Part shown: piece after piece, positions 1-9,600 of the stretch
Position numbering within the stretch: the stretch's first letter is position 1
Layout: each line of letters begins with the position of its first letter
NCBI GenBank assembly: GCA_030066045.1
Contig: JASJCJ010000039.1
Coordinates: 1 to 37,162 of the forward strand
Source: Calothrix sp. MO_167.B12
Lineage (GTDB): Bacteria; Cyanobacteriota; Cyanobacteriia; Cyanobacteriales; Nostocaceae
DNA length: 37,162 nucleotides
Direction: 5' to 3'
Program-made: the position numbers and the translations under genes
Notes under the pieces: model-generated
What the model was told of the DNA's origin: nothing
Database searches by the model: none
The model's input: only the letters and a program-made list of their open reading frames with translations

Positions 1-134
1 ATCTAACTAGGAAATAATTGATTTTATCTAACTAGGAAATAATTGATTTTATCTAACTAGGAAATAATTGATTTTATCTAACTAGGAAATAATTGATTTT
101 ATCTAACTAGGAAATAATTGATTTTATCTAACTA
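1..134. repeat. 25-bp tandem repeat array, cut by the window edge
   Basis: Five identical head-to-tail copies of a 25-bp AT-rich unit (starting atctaactaggaaataattg) occupy 1-125, followed by 9 bases of a sixth copy. There is no spacer between copies, so this is a minisatellite and not a CRISPR array. The array is open to the left, so the copy number is a minimum. Confidence 0.95.
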
Positions 135-880
135 CTATACCAATCCGAAATTATTCGCGAGAAATACTATGGTAAAAAAAAACACAATAATTACTATTGT
201 TACAGACTGAGTTATTTTGTTTTAATGTAAATTAAATGACATTTATGCAAATAAGAATGATATATTTTAATCACTCAGTATTAATGATAAAACCTGAAAA
301 ACGCCATAATAACTAAATTAAATGATGTAGCTTTATTGCAATGCTTATTAAATACACGCAACTACACGTAAAATTTTGAGTATAAATTAAAATTTTAAAT
401 CATGCGTATTAATATCCAGCTTTATTAAATTTTGCTTACCCATGTTTTTCTGTAGTTCAGTGTTTTACCGTAAATTAAATCTGATAAACTTTAAGTATGT
501 GTGCCATTTATAATTATTTTTTTGCACTGTGTAAGTCCTATAAAAACAATTCTTTTTATAGGAATAATAAAAAATAATTTAACGTCTTTGATTAACAATC
601 TGATCTATATCTTTAGACTGATTGACAAAAACACTCACTTTTTTTTAAATCAATAATAGTCTTGTAAAATGCATTATGTTCGTAAACTTTTCCAAACATT
701 ATCTAGACAAAGGTACATGTTTGGCTTAAATTTATCACTGTGATTGTGAACTTACCGTTCGCGTTATCAAGACTGACTATTCTGAATTAACAATGATTTT
801 GGTCAGGCTTTTTTATGTGATTTAAGACCAGTACTGAATTTGAGCGTTTTACTCAATATGTGAATCGCAATTCCATCATC
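135..880. other. AT-rich intergenic stretch without a recognisable gene
   Basis: About 750 bases of very AT-rich sequence with no open reading frame that looks coding and no recognisable RNA gene. Stops are frequent in all frames. It separates the tandem array from the remains of an insertion sequence that starts near 882. Confidence 0.6.
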
Positions 881-957
881 TAGGGCATGTTTTCAAACTC
901 GTTGTCGTTGTATCCTCAAAAATAGGCGAGCCTCCTGAGGAAGAGCTTCCCTAACAC

Positions 958-1035
958 AGGGTGCATTAATGAATCGAGGAAACTTAAGTAAAACATAGGG
1001 TGCATTAATGAATCGAGGAAACTTAAGTAATGAAC
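958..1035. repeat. 39-bp tandem duplication over the transposase start
   Basis: The segments 958-996 and 997-1035 are near-identical direct copies that include the start codon region (gcattaatgaatcgaggaaa). The upstream ATG at 969 runs into TAG at the copy junction, so only the ATG at 1008 opens the longer frame. Confidence 0.85.
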
Positions 1036-1388
1036 AGTGGGAGGGGTTACAACCGCTACTTCCACCGCAGAAACCCCGAACGGGTAAGGCAAATAATGAC
1101 CACAGTACAGTTATCAATGGAATTCTACGGATACTGAAAACAGGAGTACCGTGGCGAGACTTTCCAGAACGCTATGGAAAGTGGAAAAGCGTGGCTAAGG
1201 CAAGTAATGACCACAGTACAGTTATCAATGGAATTCTACGGATACTGAAAACAGGAGTACCGTGGCGAGACTTTCCAGAACGCTATGGAAAGTGGGAAAG
1301 CTTGGTAAGTGGTAAGATGGTTTTATCAGTGGCAAAAATCCCGGATTTGAAAGCAAATCTGAGAAAATCTGCAAGCAAAGGCAGATGA
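1008..1388 (+). pseudogene. Degenerate IS5-type transposase N-terminus with internal duplications
   Basis: The translation opens with LSNEQWEGLQPLLPP and contains GVPWRDFPERYGKW, the N-terminal signature of IS5-group (DUF4096-type) transposases. The catalytic DDE part is missing: after the duplicated block the frame runs into unrelated residues and stops after 126 codons, while family members are about 250 residues or more. A 111-bp segment is repeated in tandem (1086-1196, 1197-1307), doubling the WRDFPERYGKW block in frame. A 39-bp tandem duplication lies over the start codon. A TIR-like left end (agggcatgttttcaaac) lies at 882-898; no matching right end was seen. This is a dead IS remnant. 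Confidence 0.8.
1086..1307. repeat. 111-bp in-frame tandem duplication
   Basis: Two adjacent copies of a 111-bp block (1086-1196 and 1197-1307) differ at only a few positions. The length is exactly 37 codons, so the reading frame of the transposase remnant is kept across both copies. Slippage or unequal recombination is the likely origin. Confidence 0.9.
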
Positions 1389-1644
1389 GATGAACAAGGA
1401 AAGCTAGATCGGCAGGTTCATTACGAGGTAAACCAGTAATACCAATTTTTTATGAAGCCACACAGAAATAGTACCTATATATAAGGCTTTCAGCTCATTA
1501 ATTATGTGCAGCTTCACATAAGATAAGAATGGTATAACCTTTTTTCTTATTTTCTTAGTCCAGATCAGACAGAGAAACGAGTCAACCGCTAGCCCTTAAA
1601 GGGCGGCTACGCCAACGCGGAAGTCAAAAGTCAAAAGTCAAAAG

Positions 1645-1747
1645 TATTACCCCATCGATGAATCGAGGGGCTAATGAAATAAGGAAAATATTTTTTCCTC
1701 TTCACGGATGAATCCGGGGGCTTGTATCCAGTTTATTTTTTGGTCAA
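1645..1747 (+). repeat. Two-hairpin interspersed element, left copy
   Basis: About 103 bp holding two short palindromes, ccccatcgatgaatcgagggg (stem with ATGAAT-type loop) and cggatgaatccg, separated by about 30 bp. A closely similar copy lies in inverted orientation at 32155-32253. The arrangement of two end-like hairpins without a gene between them suggests a non-autonomous element of the IS200/IS605 type; that origin is inference. Just upstream (1621-1644) are three copies of a short aaagtc-type tandem repeat, and 1586-1620 holds a short GC-rich palindromic repeat. Confidence 0.6.
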
Positions 1748-2330
1748 TTTTTTTGAATAATTAATGGAAGAAGGAGCAGTAAAGTGTTCTGGCACAGTTC
1801 CTTTTGTATTCGCCCTCTTTGAGTGGTTGGAGATAAAGGTTACACAGTCGTAGAATCCCTAATTAGCTCCGTCGTCGTGGTATCCGTCTTACAATTCCAA
1901 TCCTCTCGGATGAACTGCGTCGTGGTTCCTTGAAGAGTGAAATCTATAGACAATGCAACCAGTTCTGTTGAACAGTACACGGTTTATTAAATCGGTATTC
2001 TTCTGGTGGGAAGAGAGTATTTTCATCTTTCTTCTTCCTACCCTAGTCCTAGGAGTTAGGAGTGGGGGAGTGAAGGAGTGAAGGAGTGAAGGAGGGAAGG
2101 AGTGAAGGAGGGAAGGAGGGAAGGAGTAGGGGCGGGGTTTCCCCGCCCAGAGTCAGGGAATTGTTTTCATCCTTGGTTGTGTACCAAAGTTCATGGGGGC
2201 TAACTTGAAAATAGGAAACTCTTAACAGGTTAAGAGGTATTTTCATGAGGGAAAGGTGTATGCAGTTCATGATGGCTACTTATCATGATTTTTATTTGCA
2301 GAGATCGAAATTAGATGTAGAGTTAACACA
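1748..2330. other. Intergenic region upstream of the biosynthetic cluster
   Basis: No convincing gene is visible between the two-hairpin repeat and the FAAL start. It contains the octamer array at 2072-2127, and the promoter for the biosynthetic cluster should lie in its right part (about 2150-2330). I could not pick out a confident -35/-10 pair or operator. Confidence 0.5.
2072..2127. repeat. Octamer tandem repeat (gaaggagt/gaaggagg)
   Basis: Seven consecutive 8-bp units of the form GAAGGAG(T/G) run from 2072 to 2127. Short tandem repeats of this kind are common in intergenic DNA of filamentous cyanobacteria. No function can be read from it. Confidence 0.9.
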
Positions 2331-4151
2331 ATGTACAAAACAAGTGTATTAGAGAAAAACATCAGTAGTTTAGTTGATTTACTTCGCCATAGAGAGAAAC
2401 ATCAGTCAGATAATATTGCTTTTACCTTTCTCCTTAACGGAGAAACACAAGAGGTCAACTTAACTTATCAAGAGTTAGACAAAAAAGCACGAGCTATTGC
2501 TGCTATTCTACAAAGCATGAAAGCAAGGGGTGAAAGGGCACTTTTACTCTATCAACCAGGACTAGAATTCATTGCTGCTTTCTTCGGGTGTTTATATGCG
2601 GGAGTTATTGCAGTTCCCGTATATCCACCCAAACGCAATCATCACAGCAATCGATTACAAGCGATTGTATCTGATGCCCAAGCAACAATTGCCTTGACAA
2701 CTACATCTGTTGTCAGCAATTTTGAAAAAACCTTAAAAGAAAAACCAGAATTAGCAACTTTATGTTGTATAACTACAGATGATATTGACAATAACAAAGC
2801 TGATGATTGGCAGCCTTTGTCAATAGACAGTGACACATTGGCATTCCTCCAGTACACTTCCGGTTCTACAGGAACACCGAAAGGGGTGATGGTTTCTCAT
2901 GGGAACCTGCTGCATAATTGTGCAGTAATCCATAAGTGCTTTCAAGATACATCCAATAGTCTGGGAGTATCCTGGTTACCCCCATACCATGATATGGGTT
3001 TAATTGGTGGCATCCTACAACCCCTTTACGTAGGAGCACCGATGATTTTAATGCCTCCTGTGGTTTTTCTGCAAAAGCCTATTCGTTGGTTACAAGCTAT
3101 TTCCCGATACAAAGCAACTACCAGTGGTGGTCCAAATTTTGCTTATGAGTTGTGTGTCAACAAGATTAAGCCGGAACAACTAGAAAGTCTTGATTTGAGC
3201 AGTTGGGAAGTAGCTTTCACTGGGGCTGAACCTGTTCGTGCCCAAACACTGGAGCGGTTTGCTCAAACTTTTGCTGATTGCGGCTTTCGTAAAGAGGTAT
3301 TTTACCCCTGCTATGGGATGGCTGAAACGACTTTAATTGTTTCAGGAGGTTTAAAAGCAGAACCACCACTTATTCGCTTTGTCGAAGGAACTCAATTATT
3401 ACAAAATCGAATTGTTCCTGCTGATGAATCCTCAGTGGATTCCCAAGCAATTGTAAGTTGTGGTCGCACTTGGTTAGACCAAAAAATTGTGATTGTAAAC
3501 CCTGAAACCTTAATCGAGTGTGCTGATGGAGAAGTGGGGGAAATCTGGGCTTGTGGAGAAAGTATTGCTCAGGGTTATTGGAGGAAACCAGAACTGACTC
3601 AACAGACCTTTAATGCTTACATCGCAAATACAGAAAAAGAATCATTTCTACGCACAGGAGATTTAGGATTTTTGCAAGATGGTGAGTTATTCGTCACCGG
3701 ACGGATCAAGGATGTGATTATCATCCGGGGACAAAACCACTATCCCCAAGATATAGAATTGACTGTGGAAAATAGCCATAGAGCACTAAAGGCTGGTTCT
3801 GGCGCAGCGTTTACGGTGGAGGCTAAGGATAAAGAACGATTAGTGATTGTTCAGGAGGTGGAGCGGTCTTACCTAAGGAAACTGGATGTTCAGGAGGTGG
3901 TAGGGAATATTTCTCAGGCTGTGACTGCACAGCATGGCTTACAGGTTTATGCTACTGTCCTAGTCAAAACTGCGAGTATTCTTAAGACTTCCAGTGGAAA
4001 GATTCAGCGTCATGCCTGTAAAAATGCATTTCTCAATGGCAGTTTGAATGTGATTGAAGATTGGAGTGAAGATCCTTGGCAAAAGGCAAAATTTCGGTAT
4101 TTACAGACAGATGTCGAATCTTTGTTAGAGAAAGTACAAGGTGGTAAATAA
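2331..4151 (+). CDS. Fatty acyl-AMP ligase (FAAL), first gene of the lipopeptide cluster
   Basis: A stand-alone adenylate-forming enzyme of 606 residues. It should activate a free fatty acid as acyl-AMP and hand it to the ACP encoded at 5203. Visible motifs: the P-loop-like YTSGSTGTPKGVMVSHGN (about 173-190), SWLPPYHDMGLIGG (about 213-226), YGMAETTL (about 328-335), RTGDLG (about 441-446) and IKDVIIIRGQNHYPQDIE (about 459-476). The last two motifs and the overall length fit the FAAL clade, not acyl-CoA ligases. FAALs such as JamA and PuwC start lipopeptide pathways in the same way. The chosen ATG has no strong Shine-Dalgarno sequence. It lies 39 bp before the desaturase and is on the same strand as the whole cluster. 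Chain-length preference cannot be read from the sequence. Confidence 0.93.
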   Translation: MYKTSVLEKNISSLVDLLRHREKHQSDNIAFTFLLNGETQEVNLTYQELDKKARAIAAILQSMKARGERALLLYQPGLEFIAAFFGCLYAGVIAVPVYPPKRNHHSNRLQAIVSDAQATIALTTTSVVSNFEKTLKEKPELATLCCITTDDIDNNKADDWQPLSIDSDTLAFLQYTSGSTGTPKGVMVSHGNLLHNCAVIHKCFQDTSNSLGVSWLPPYHDMGLIGGILQPLYVGAPMILMPPVVFLQKPIRWLQAISRYKATTSGGPNFAYELCVNKIKPEQLESLDLSSWEVAFTGAEPVRAQTLERFAQTFADCGFRKEVFYPCYGMAETTLIVSGGLKAEPPLIRFVEGTQLLQNRIVPADESSVDSQAIVSCGRTWLDQKIVIVNPETLIECADGEVGEIWACGESIAQGYWRKPELTQQTFNAYIANTEKESFLRTGDLGFLQDGELFVTGRIKDVIIIRGQNHYPQDIELTVENSHRALKAGSGAAFTVEAKDKERLVIVQEVERSYLRKLDVQEVVGNISQAVTAQHGLQVYATVLVKTASILKTSSGKIQRHACKNAFLNGSLNVIEDWSEDPWQKAKFRYLQTDVESLLEKVQGGK

Positions 4152-4190
4152 GTATAGAACCGAAAGTCAATATATCTAATGGAGTGAAAG

Positions 4191-5147
4191 GTGATGCAAT
4201 TGGACAGCGTAATGGAAAATTCTACCAATTGGAGTAAGAAGAAAAACATAACCATAAAAGGGGATCATTTAAAAAATCAGCAGTTGATCCATGCTTTAGT
4301 TATTAATATTATCCCTTTAGTGGGAACAATATTAGCAGTAGCAATAGCCTTACAATCAGGTGTTAAAAAAGTAGAAATTGGATTACTGATTAGTCTGTAT
4401 CTTTTGACATTGACAGGCGTTAGTGTTGGTTTTCATCGACTCTTTTCCCACTCTGCTTTCCAAGCTCATTTTGTTGTCAAAATTCTCCTGACTATCCTTG
4501 GTTCTATGGCATGTCAAGGACCCCTGATTTATTGGGTAAGTAATCACAGGCGCCATCACCAATACAGCGATAAGCCGGGAGACCCTCATTCACCTTATTG
4601 CATTGAAGAAGAACCCATAGATATAATTCCAGGATTATGGCACGCTCAGGTTGGCTGGACATTTACTCATGAAATTACAAATCCTTTTTTGTTTGCTAAA
4701 GACTTACTTCGAGATTCTGTAATTTCAAAAGTTAATCAGCTCTACTATGTCTGGGTATTACTGGGATTAGTCATCCCTACTGTTATTGGAGGAATGTTAA
4801 CAGGAACAAGTATGGGTTTACTCTCCGGATTTCTCTGGGGAGGCTGTGTTCGCCTATTTCTTTCATACCACTTTACCAACAGCATCAACTCAATTACTCA
4901 CCTCTATGGCAACCGTCCTTTTGATACTCGTGAGCATAGTACAAACAATATCTGGTTAGCCGTCCCCACAGGCGGAGAAGCTTGGCACAACAATCACCAT
5001 GCTTTTCCAAATTCAGCCAAGTTTGGGCTGCAATGGTGGCAAGTTGACTTCGGTTACTATGTCATCCGTGTTATGGAAGTGATTGGCTTAGCCTGGAATG
5101 TCAAGACACCTACACCAGAACTGATAGAGGCTAAAAAAGCTAAGTAG
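4191..5147 (+). CDS. Membrane acyl desaturase, JamB-like
   Basis: An integral-membrane di-iron fatty acyl desaturase of the stearoyl-CoA/acyl-lipid type, 318 residues. The three histidine boxes are present: HRLFSH (82-87), HRRHHQ (119-124) and HNNHHAF (266-272). Hydrophobic segments lie before the first box and between boxes 2 and 3. The frame opens with GTG at 4191, directly followed by an ATG at 4194; GGAG at 4181 supports this start region. It sits between a FAAL and an ACP. In that context the known homologue JamB acts on an ACP-bound medium chain, making a terminal alkene or alkyne. The expected role here is desaturation of the carrier-bound chain; whether it stops at alkene or goes to alkyne is not decidable from sequence. 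An ordinary acyl-lipid delta-9-type desaturase is the alternative. Confidence 0.88.
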   Translation: MMQLDSVMENSTNWSKKKNITIKGDHLKNQQLIHALVINIIPLVGTILAVAIALQSGVKKVEIGLLISLYLLTLTGVSVGFHRLFSHSAFQAHFVVKILLTILGSMACQGPLIYWVSNHRRHHQYSDKPGDPHSPYCIEEEPIDIIPGLWHAQVGWTFTHEITNPFLFAKDLLRDSVISKVNQLYYVWVLLGLVIPTVIGGMLTGTSMGLLSGFLWGGCVRLFLSYHFTNSINSITHLYGNRPFDTREHSTNNIWLAVPTGGEAWHNNHHAFPNSAKFGLQWWQVDFGYYVIRVMEVIGLAWNVKTPTPELIEAKKAK

Positions 5148-5202
5148 TTTTAGTAATTCTCTCAGATGAAATATACCAACAAAAACTAAGGAGATTTAAA
5201 CA

Positions 5203-5535
5203 ATGGAAATCCAAACTACTCAATTCACTGAAATGACTGCGGTTGCTGATGATCAAAATTTCAAAGAAACTGTACAAAAGAACCTACCAACCACAGTAGA
5301 AATACAAGCTTGGTTAGTTTCTTATTTAGCAGAATTGTTGGAAATTGAGCCTAATGAGATAGATGTGAAGATTCCTTTTGAACGTTATGGTCTAGACTCT
5401 TCTGCCGCAGTGGGTATGACTGGTGATTTGGAAGAGTGCTTGGGATATGAACTCGATCCTACTTTGATATACGATTACCCCACCATAGAAACTCTGGTTG
5501 GATATTTGTCAGAGGAGAACAAGGTAAAAGCTTAA
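5203..5535 (+). CDS. Stand-alone acyl carrier protein
   Basis: A 110-residue carrier protein. The phosphopantetheine site is the serine in YGLDSSAAVGM (about residue 66), followed by a helix-II/III pattern ending in LIYDYPTIETLVGYL, typical of PKS/NRPS-type ACPs. An N-terminal extension of about 30 residues precedes the fold. The start has a good Shine-Dalgarno sequence (aaggag, 11 bases upstream). It is the likely acceptor of the FAAL acyl group and the platform on which the desaturase and methyltransferase act, matching the FAAL-desaturase-ACP order of JamABC-type cassettes. A small hairpin follows the stop at 5547. Confidence 0.92.
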   Translation: MEIQTTQFTEMTAVADDQNFKETVQKNLPTTVEIQAWLVSYLAELLEIEPNEIDVKIPFERYGLDSSAAVGMTGDLEECLGYELDPTLIYDYPTIETLVGYLSEENKVKA

Positions 5536-5546
5536 GCAAGGAATTT

Positions 5547-5564
5547 CTGCTTTCTGAAAAGCAG
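5547..5564 (+). promoter_or_regulatory. Short intercistronic hairpin after the ACP gene
   Basis: CTGCTTT and AAAGCAG form a 7-bp stem with a 4-base loop, 11 bases after the ACP stop. No U-tract follows, so it is a weak terminator candidate at best. It could stabilise the upstream mRNA or attenuate transcription between ACP and methyltransferase; this is inference. Confidence 0.35.
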
Positions 5565-5600
5565 ATTAATAAAGTCAATTAGTTTTTGAAAAGAGATGAA

Positions 5601-6482
5601 ATGACTATGACTACTAGTGTGAATGTTCTTAATCCTGGTGCATCAGCTGAGGCAATTCAACATCATTATGATGTCAGTAATGATTTTTATCGACTTTGGC
5701 TTGATCCAACTAGTACCTATTCCAGCGCACTTTGGGAAGAAAATGATAACCTTGAGTCAGCACAGTTAAGAAAGATTGATTTTCATATTAACCAAGCCCG
5801 AGCTATTGGGGCTAAAAGAGTATTAGATGTGGGTTGTGGTTGGGGTAGCACCCTGAAACGCCTTGTGGAAATGCACAATATTGACCAAGCTGTAGGTCTG
5901 ACATTAAGTAAAGCTCAGGCAGAGTGGATTGAATCGCTCAACCAGCCACAAATTGAAGTTCAGTTAAAAAGTTGGTCTGACTACCTTCCAGAAGAACCTT
6001 TCGATGCAATTATCTCAATTGGTGCATTTGAGCATTTTGCAAAACTGGAACTCTCAGAAGAGCAGAAAATAGAGCGCTATCGTACATTTTTTCAACGTTG
6101 CCATGAATGGTTGAAATCAAGTGGCTATATGTCCCTGCAAACCATAGTATACGAGAACTCTCAACGAGAAGACGTCAGTCAATTTTTTGCAGAAGAAATA
6201 TTCCCAGAATCGGATTTACCTCATCTGGCAGAGATTGCCAAAGCAACTGAGAAAATTTTTGAGGTTGTAGCACTTAGGAATGATAGAAAACACTACGAAC
6301 GTACTCTCAGAGCATGGCTGAAAAACTTAAAAGCAAATCGAAAAGAAGCTGTAAATCTGGTAGGGGAGAGAGTAGTAGCCAGATATGAAAAATATCTCAG
6401 TTTTTGTATTATTGGTTTTCACACTGGAACTATGAATTTGTCGCGCATTACTCTACGACGGATTGACCATCCCCGTAAGTGA
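5601..6482 (+). CDS. Cyclopropane-synthase-like SAM methyltransferase
   Basis: A SAM-dependent methyltransferase of the mycolic acid/fatty acid cyclopropane synthase family (PF02353), about 293 residues from the ATG at 5601. A TTG 15 bases upstream is open in frame, but the purine-rich aagaga favours 5601. Seen: HHYDVSNDFYRLWL near the N-terminus, the SAM site LDVGCGWG (75-82), GAFEHF (141-146) and a conserved KYL tyrosine near the C-terminus. By comparison with CmaA1 from memory, the bicarbonate-binding Cys is Ser here (YSS at 40-42) and the His is Gln (LQTI, Q180), while the Glu of FEHF and the Tyr remain. It may therefore do simple C-methylation and not cyclopropanation. Its position after desaturase and ACP suggests it acts on the double bond of the carrier-bound chain. 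Confidence 0.85.
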   Translation: MTMTTSVNVLNPGASAEAIQHHYDVSNDFYRLWLDPTSTYSSALWEENDNLESAQLRKIDFHINQARAIGAKRVLDVGCGWGSTLKRLVEMHNIDQAVGLTLSKAQAEWIESLNQPQIEVQLKSWSDYLPEEPFDAIISIGAFEHFAKLELSEEQKIERYRTFFQRCHEWLKSSGYMSLQTIVYENSQREDVSQFFAEEIFPESDLPHLAEIAKATEKIFEVVALRNDRKHYERTLRAWLKNLKANRKEAVNLVGERVVARYEKYLSFCIIGFHTGTMNLSRITLRRIDHPRK

Positions 6483-6497
6483 TTGGCTGAGATATAT

Positions 6498-6598
6498 AGG
6501 ACTTACGCAAATAAACCCAGTTTCTACGAGAAATCGTTGGTTTGAGCTATAAAAATCTACGAAAAAACCGAGTTTCTGGCACCCCTTGCGTAAGTCCT
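6498..6598. mobile_element. 101-bp MITE inside the biosynthetic operon
   Basis: Perfect 13-bp terminal inverted repeats, aggacttacgcaa at 6498-6510 and its complement at 6586-6598, are flanked by a 7-bp direct duplication gatatat (6491-6497 and 6599-6605). There is no coding capacity. The ends match those of the IS at 33558-34804, which is a plausible source of transposase. It lies between the methyltransferase and the PKS gene and must be read through if the cluster is one transcript. Confidence 0.9.
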
Positions 6599-6623
6599 GA
6601 TATATACAAACATACTTAAGGCA

Positions 6624-9600
6624 ATGAAATTAGAAATGGAACCCATAGCAATTATTGGCATTGGCTGTCGTTTTCCTGGTGCAAAAACTCCCGAAGCCTT
6701 CTGGCATATATTACGTAATGGTGTAGATACTATTACTGAAGTACCATCAGAACGATGGGATATTGACACCTTTTATCATCCAGAAGCAGCTACACCTCGG
6801 AAAATGAATACTCGCTATAGTGGCTTTCTGGAACAAGTGGATCAGTTTGAACCCAGTTTCTTCGGGATTGCTCCCCGTGAGGCACAGCATATAGATCCCC
6901 AGCAAAGACTGTTGTTAGAAGTAAGTTGGGAAGCTTTAGAAAATGCTGGAATAGTCCCAGAATCTTTAGCAGGTAGTCAAACTGGTGTGTTTATCGGCAT
7001 AAGCAACGCCGATTATCATAGACTTCTCTACAAAGATTTATCACGTATAGAAGCATATAGTGGTGCTGGCACTGCCTCTTCAATTGCTTCCAATCGTTTA
7101 TCCTATGTGCTAAACTTACGGGGAGGAAGTGTGACGATAGATACAGCTTGCTCGTCATCCCTGGTGGCAGTAAACTTAGCCTGTCAGAGTTTGCAAACTG
7201 GAGAGTCTAATCTATGCCTAGTTGGGGGAGTAAACTTGATTCTGTCTCCAGAAGCAACTATCACTTTCTCTCAAGCACGCATGATGGCGGCTGACGGTCG
7301 CTGTAAGACTTTTGATGCCAGTGCTGATGGTTATGTCCGAGGGGAAGGATGCGGAGTAGTTATCCTAAAGCGTCTTTCAGATGCCCTCAGAGATGGAGAT
7401 AACATTCAGGCAGTTATCAAAGGTTCAGCAATTAACCAAGATGGTTTAACTAACGGACTGACCGCACCTAATGGTCCTTCTCAGCAGGCGGTTATTCGTC
7501 AAGCTTTAGAAAAAGCAGGGGTCAAAGCAGCACAGATTAGTTATGTAGAAACACACGGTACAGGCACCTCTTTGGGAGACCCTATTGAAGTGAACTCCCT
7601 TAAAAAAGTGCTAATGGAAGGTAGAGAGGGAAATCAACCTTGTTGGATTGGTTCGGTAAAAACTAATATTGGTCATTTAGAATCGGCAGCGGGAATAGCG
7701 GGTTTAATTAAAGTCGTCTTGTCTCTTCAAAATAAAGAAATTCCACCCCATCTACACCTAAAACAGTTAAATCCCTTAATAAAAATCAAAAATACGACCA
7801 TTCAAATTCCCACTGAACTTCAGCCTTGGCAAGCAGTGTCAGAAAAGAGATTAGCTGGAGTGAGTTCCTTTGGTTTTGGTGGCACTAATGCCCATGTCAT
7901 TCTGGAAGAAGCACCACCTCAAGTCAAAAGTGAAGATGATCCTGAACGTCCACTTCATCTATTGACCCTGTCTGCCAAGACTCCAAAAGCTCTGGAAGAT
8001 TTAGTTAGTCACTATCAAAACCATTTGGAAAGTCATCCAGAATTAGCGATCGCTGATGTTTGTTTCAGTGCCAATACAGGGCGATCGCATTTTGACCATC
8101 GCCTTGCTTTAGTAGCTGAATCTACACAGAAGTTAATTCAACAGTTAAAGGCGTTTGAAACTGGAAACCAAACAACTGGACTATTAACAGGTCAAGTGAC
8201 CAGCCAAAAGTGCCCGAAAATCGCATTTTTATTCACAGGTCAGGGTTCCCAGTATGTGGACATGGGAAGAGAACTTTACTCTACCCAACCAGTCTTCCGC
8301 AAAACCTTAGAGGAATGCGATCGCATTTTACGTCTTTATTTAGACAAATCCCTGCTAAATATTTTGTATCCACAACCAGGGGAAAATTCACCAATAGATC
8401 AAACCGCCTACACCCAACCAGTCCTATTTGCCATAGAATATGCCCTAGCCCAGTTATGGCAATCCTGGGGCATAAAACCAGATGTAGTTATGGGTCATAG
8501 TGTAGGAGAATATGTAGCAGCAACAATAGCAGGGGTATTTAGTTTAGAAGATGGATTAAAACTGATTGCTCATCGGGGACGGTTAATGCAGCAGTTACCC
8601 GACGGAGGGGAGATGGTAGCTGTGATGGCATCATTAGAGAAAGTAAATCAATTGATTGCCCCATACACAGAAAAAGTTGCAATAGCCGCCATCAACGGAC
8701 CCCAAAGTATTGTGATTTCCGGTGCAGCAGAAGCCATTGGGACAGTTAAGGAAATCTTAGAAGCAGAAGGAATTAAGATCAAACAACTACAAGTATCCCA
8801 TGCCTTCCATTCACCCTTGATGGAGCCGATGATGGGGTGGTTTGAAACAGTAGCGAATCAAATAACCTACAATCAACCACGGATGACACTGATATCAAAT
8901 GTCACAGGAAGTACCGCAGACGAGAGTATTGCCACAGCAAGCTATTGGGTAAATCATGTACGCCAACCAGTGAAGTTTGCCCAAAGTATGGAGACCTTGC
9001 ACCAAGAAGGTTATGATGTCTTCTTAGAAATCGGACCCAAGCCAATTTTGTTAGGGATGGGAAGGCGGTGTTTGCCAGAAGAAGTAGGAATTTGGCTGCC
9101 TTCTCTGCGTGCTTTTCAATCAGGCTGGCAGCAAATACTACATAGTTTAGGAAAGTTATATGTGCAGGGAGTCAAAATTGATTGGTCAGGATTTAACCGA
9201 GATTATCCCCGTAGTAAGGTAGTTTTACCCACTTATCCCTTTCAACGACAACGCTATTGGATCAAGGGAACTAAAAATGAATCTAATACAAATGGGGACA
9301 ATACAAACGAAAAACAATTAGATACAATCGCTAGTTATATACATCAATTTGATACCCAGCAACTAGCACGGATGCTAGAAGAGAGGGGAAATTTTTCACC
9401 CGAACAGATAGAATTATTGCCACACTTGTTACAAGTTCTAGTAGAAAGATATCAGCATCATGTTAGCACCACATCTGCAAATGAAAAATCAGTAAATTTG
9501 TTACTGGAGACACAAAGTCATAATCTCAGTATTAGACAACAATTAGAAATTACTCCCCTTAAAGAACGTCATGCACTGCTGATAAATTACATTGAAGAGC

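Noticed and set aside
1-134. Possible CRISPR array
   Set aside because: The 25-bp units abut directly with no unique spacers, and no cas gene is present.
2049-2270. Minus-strand frame rich in Leu-Pro-Ser repeats
   Set aside because: The repetitive protein is produced by the gaaggagt octamer array; no other support.
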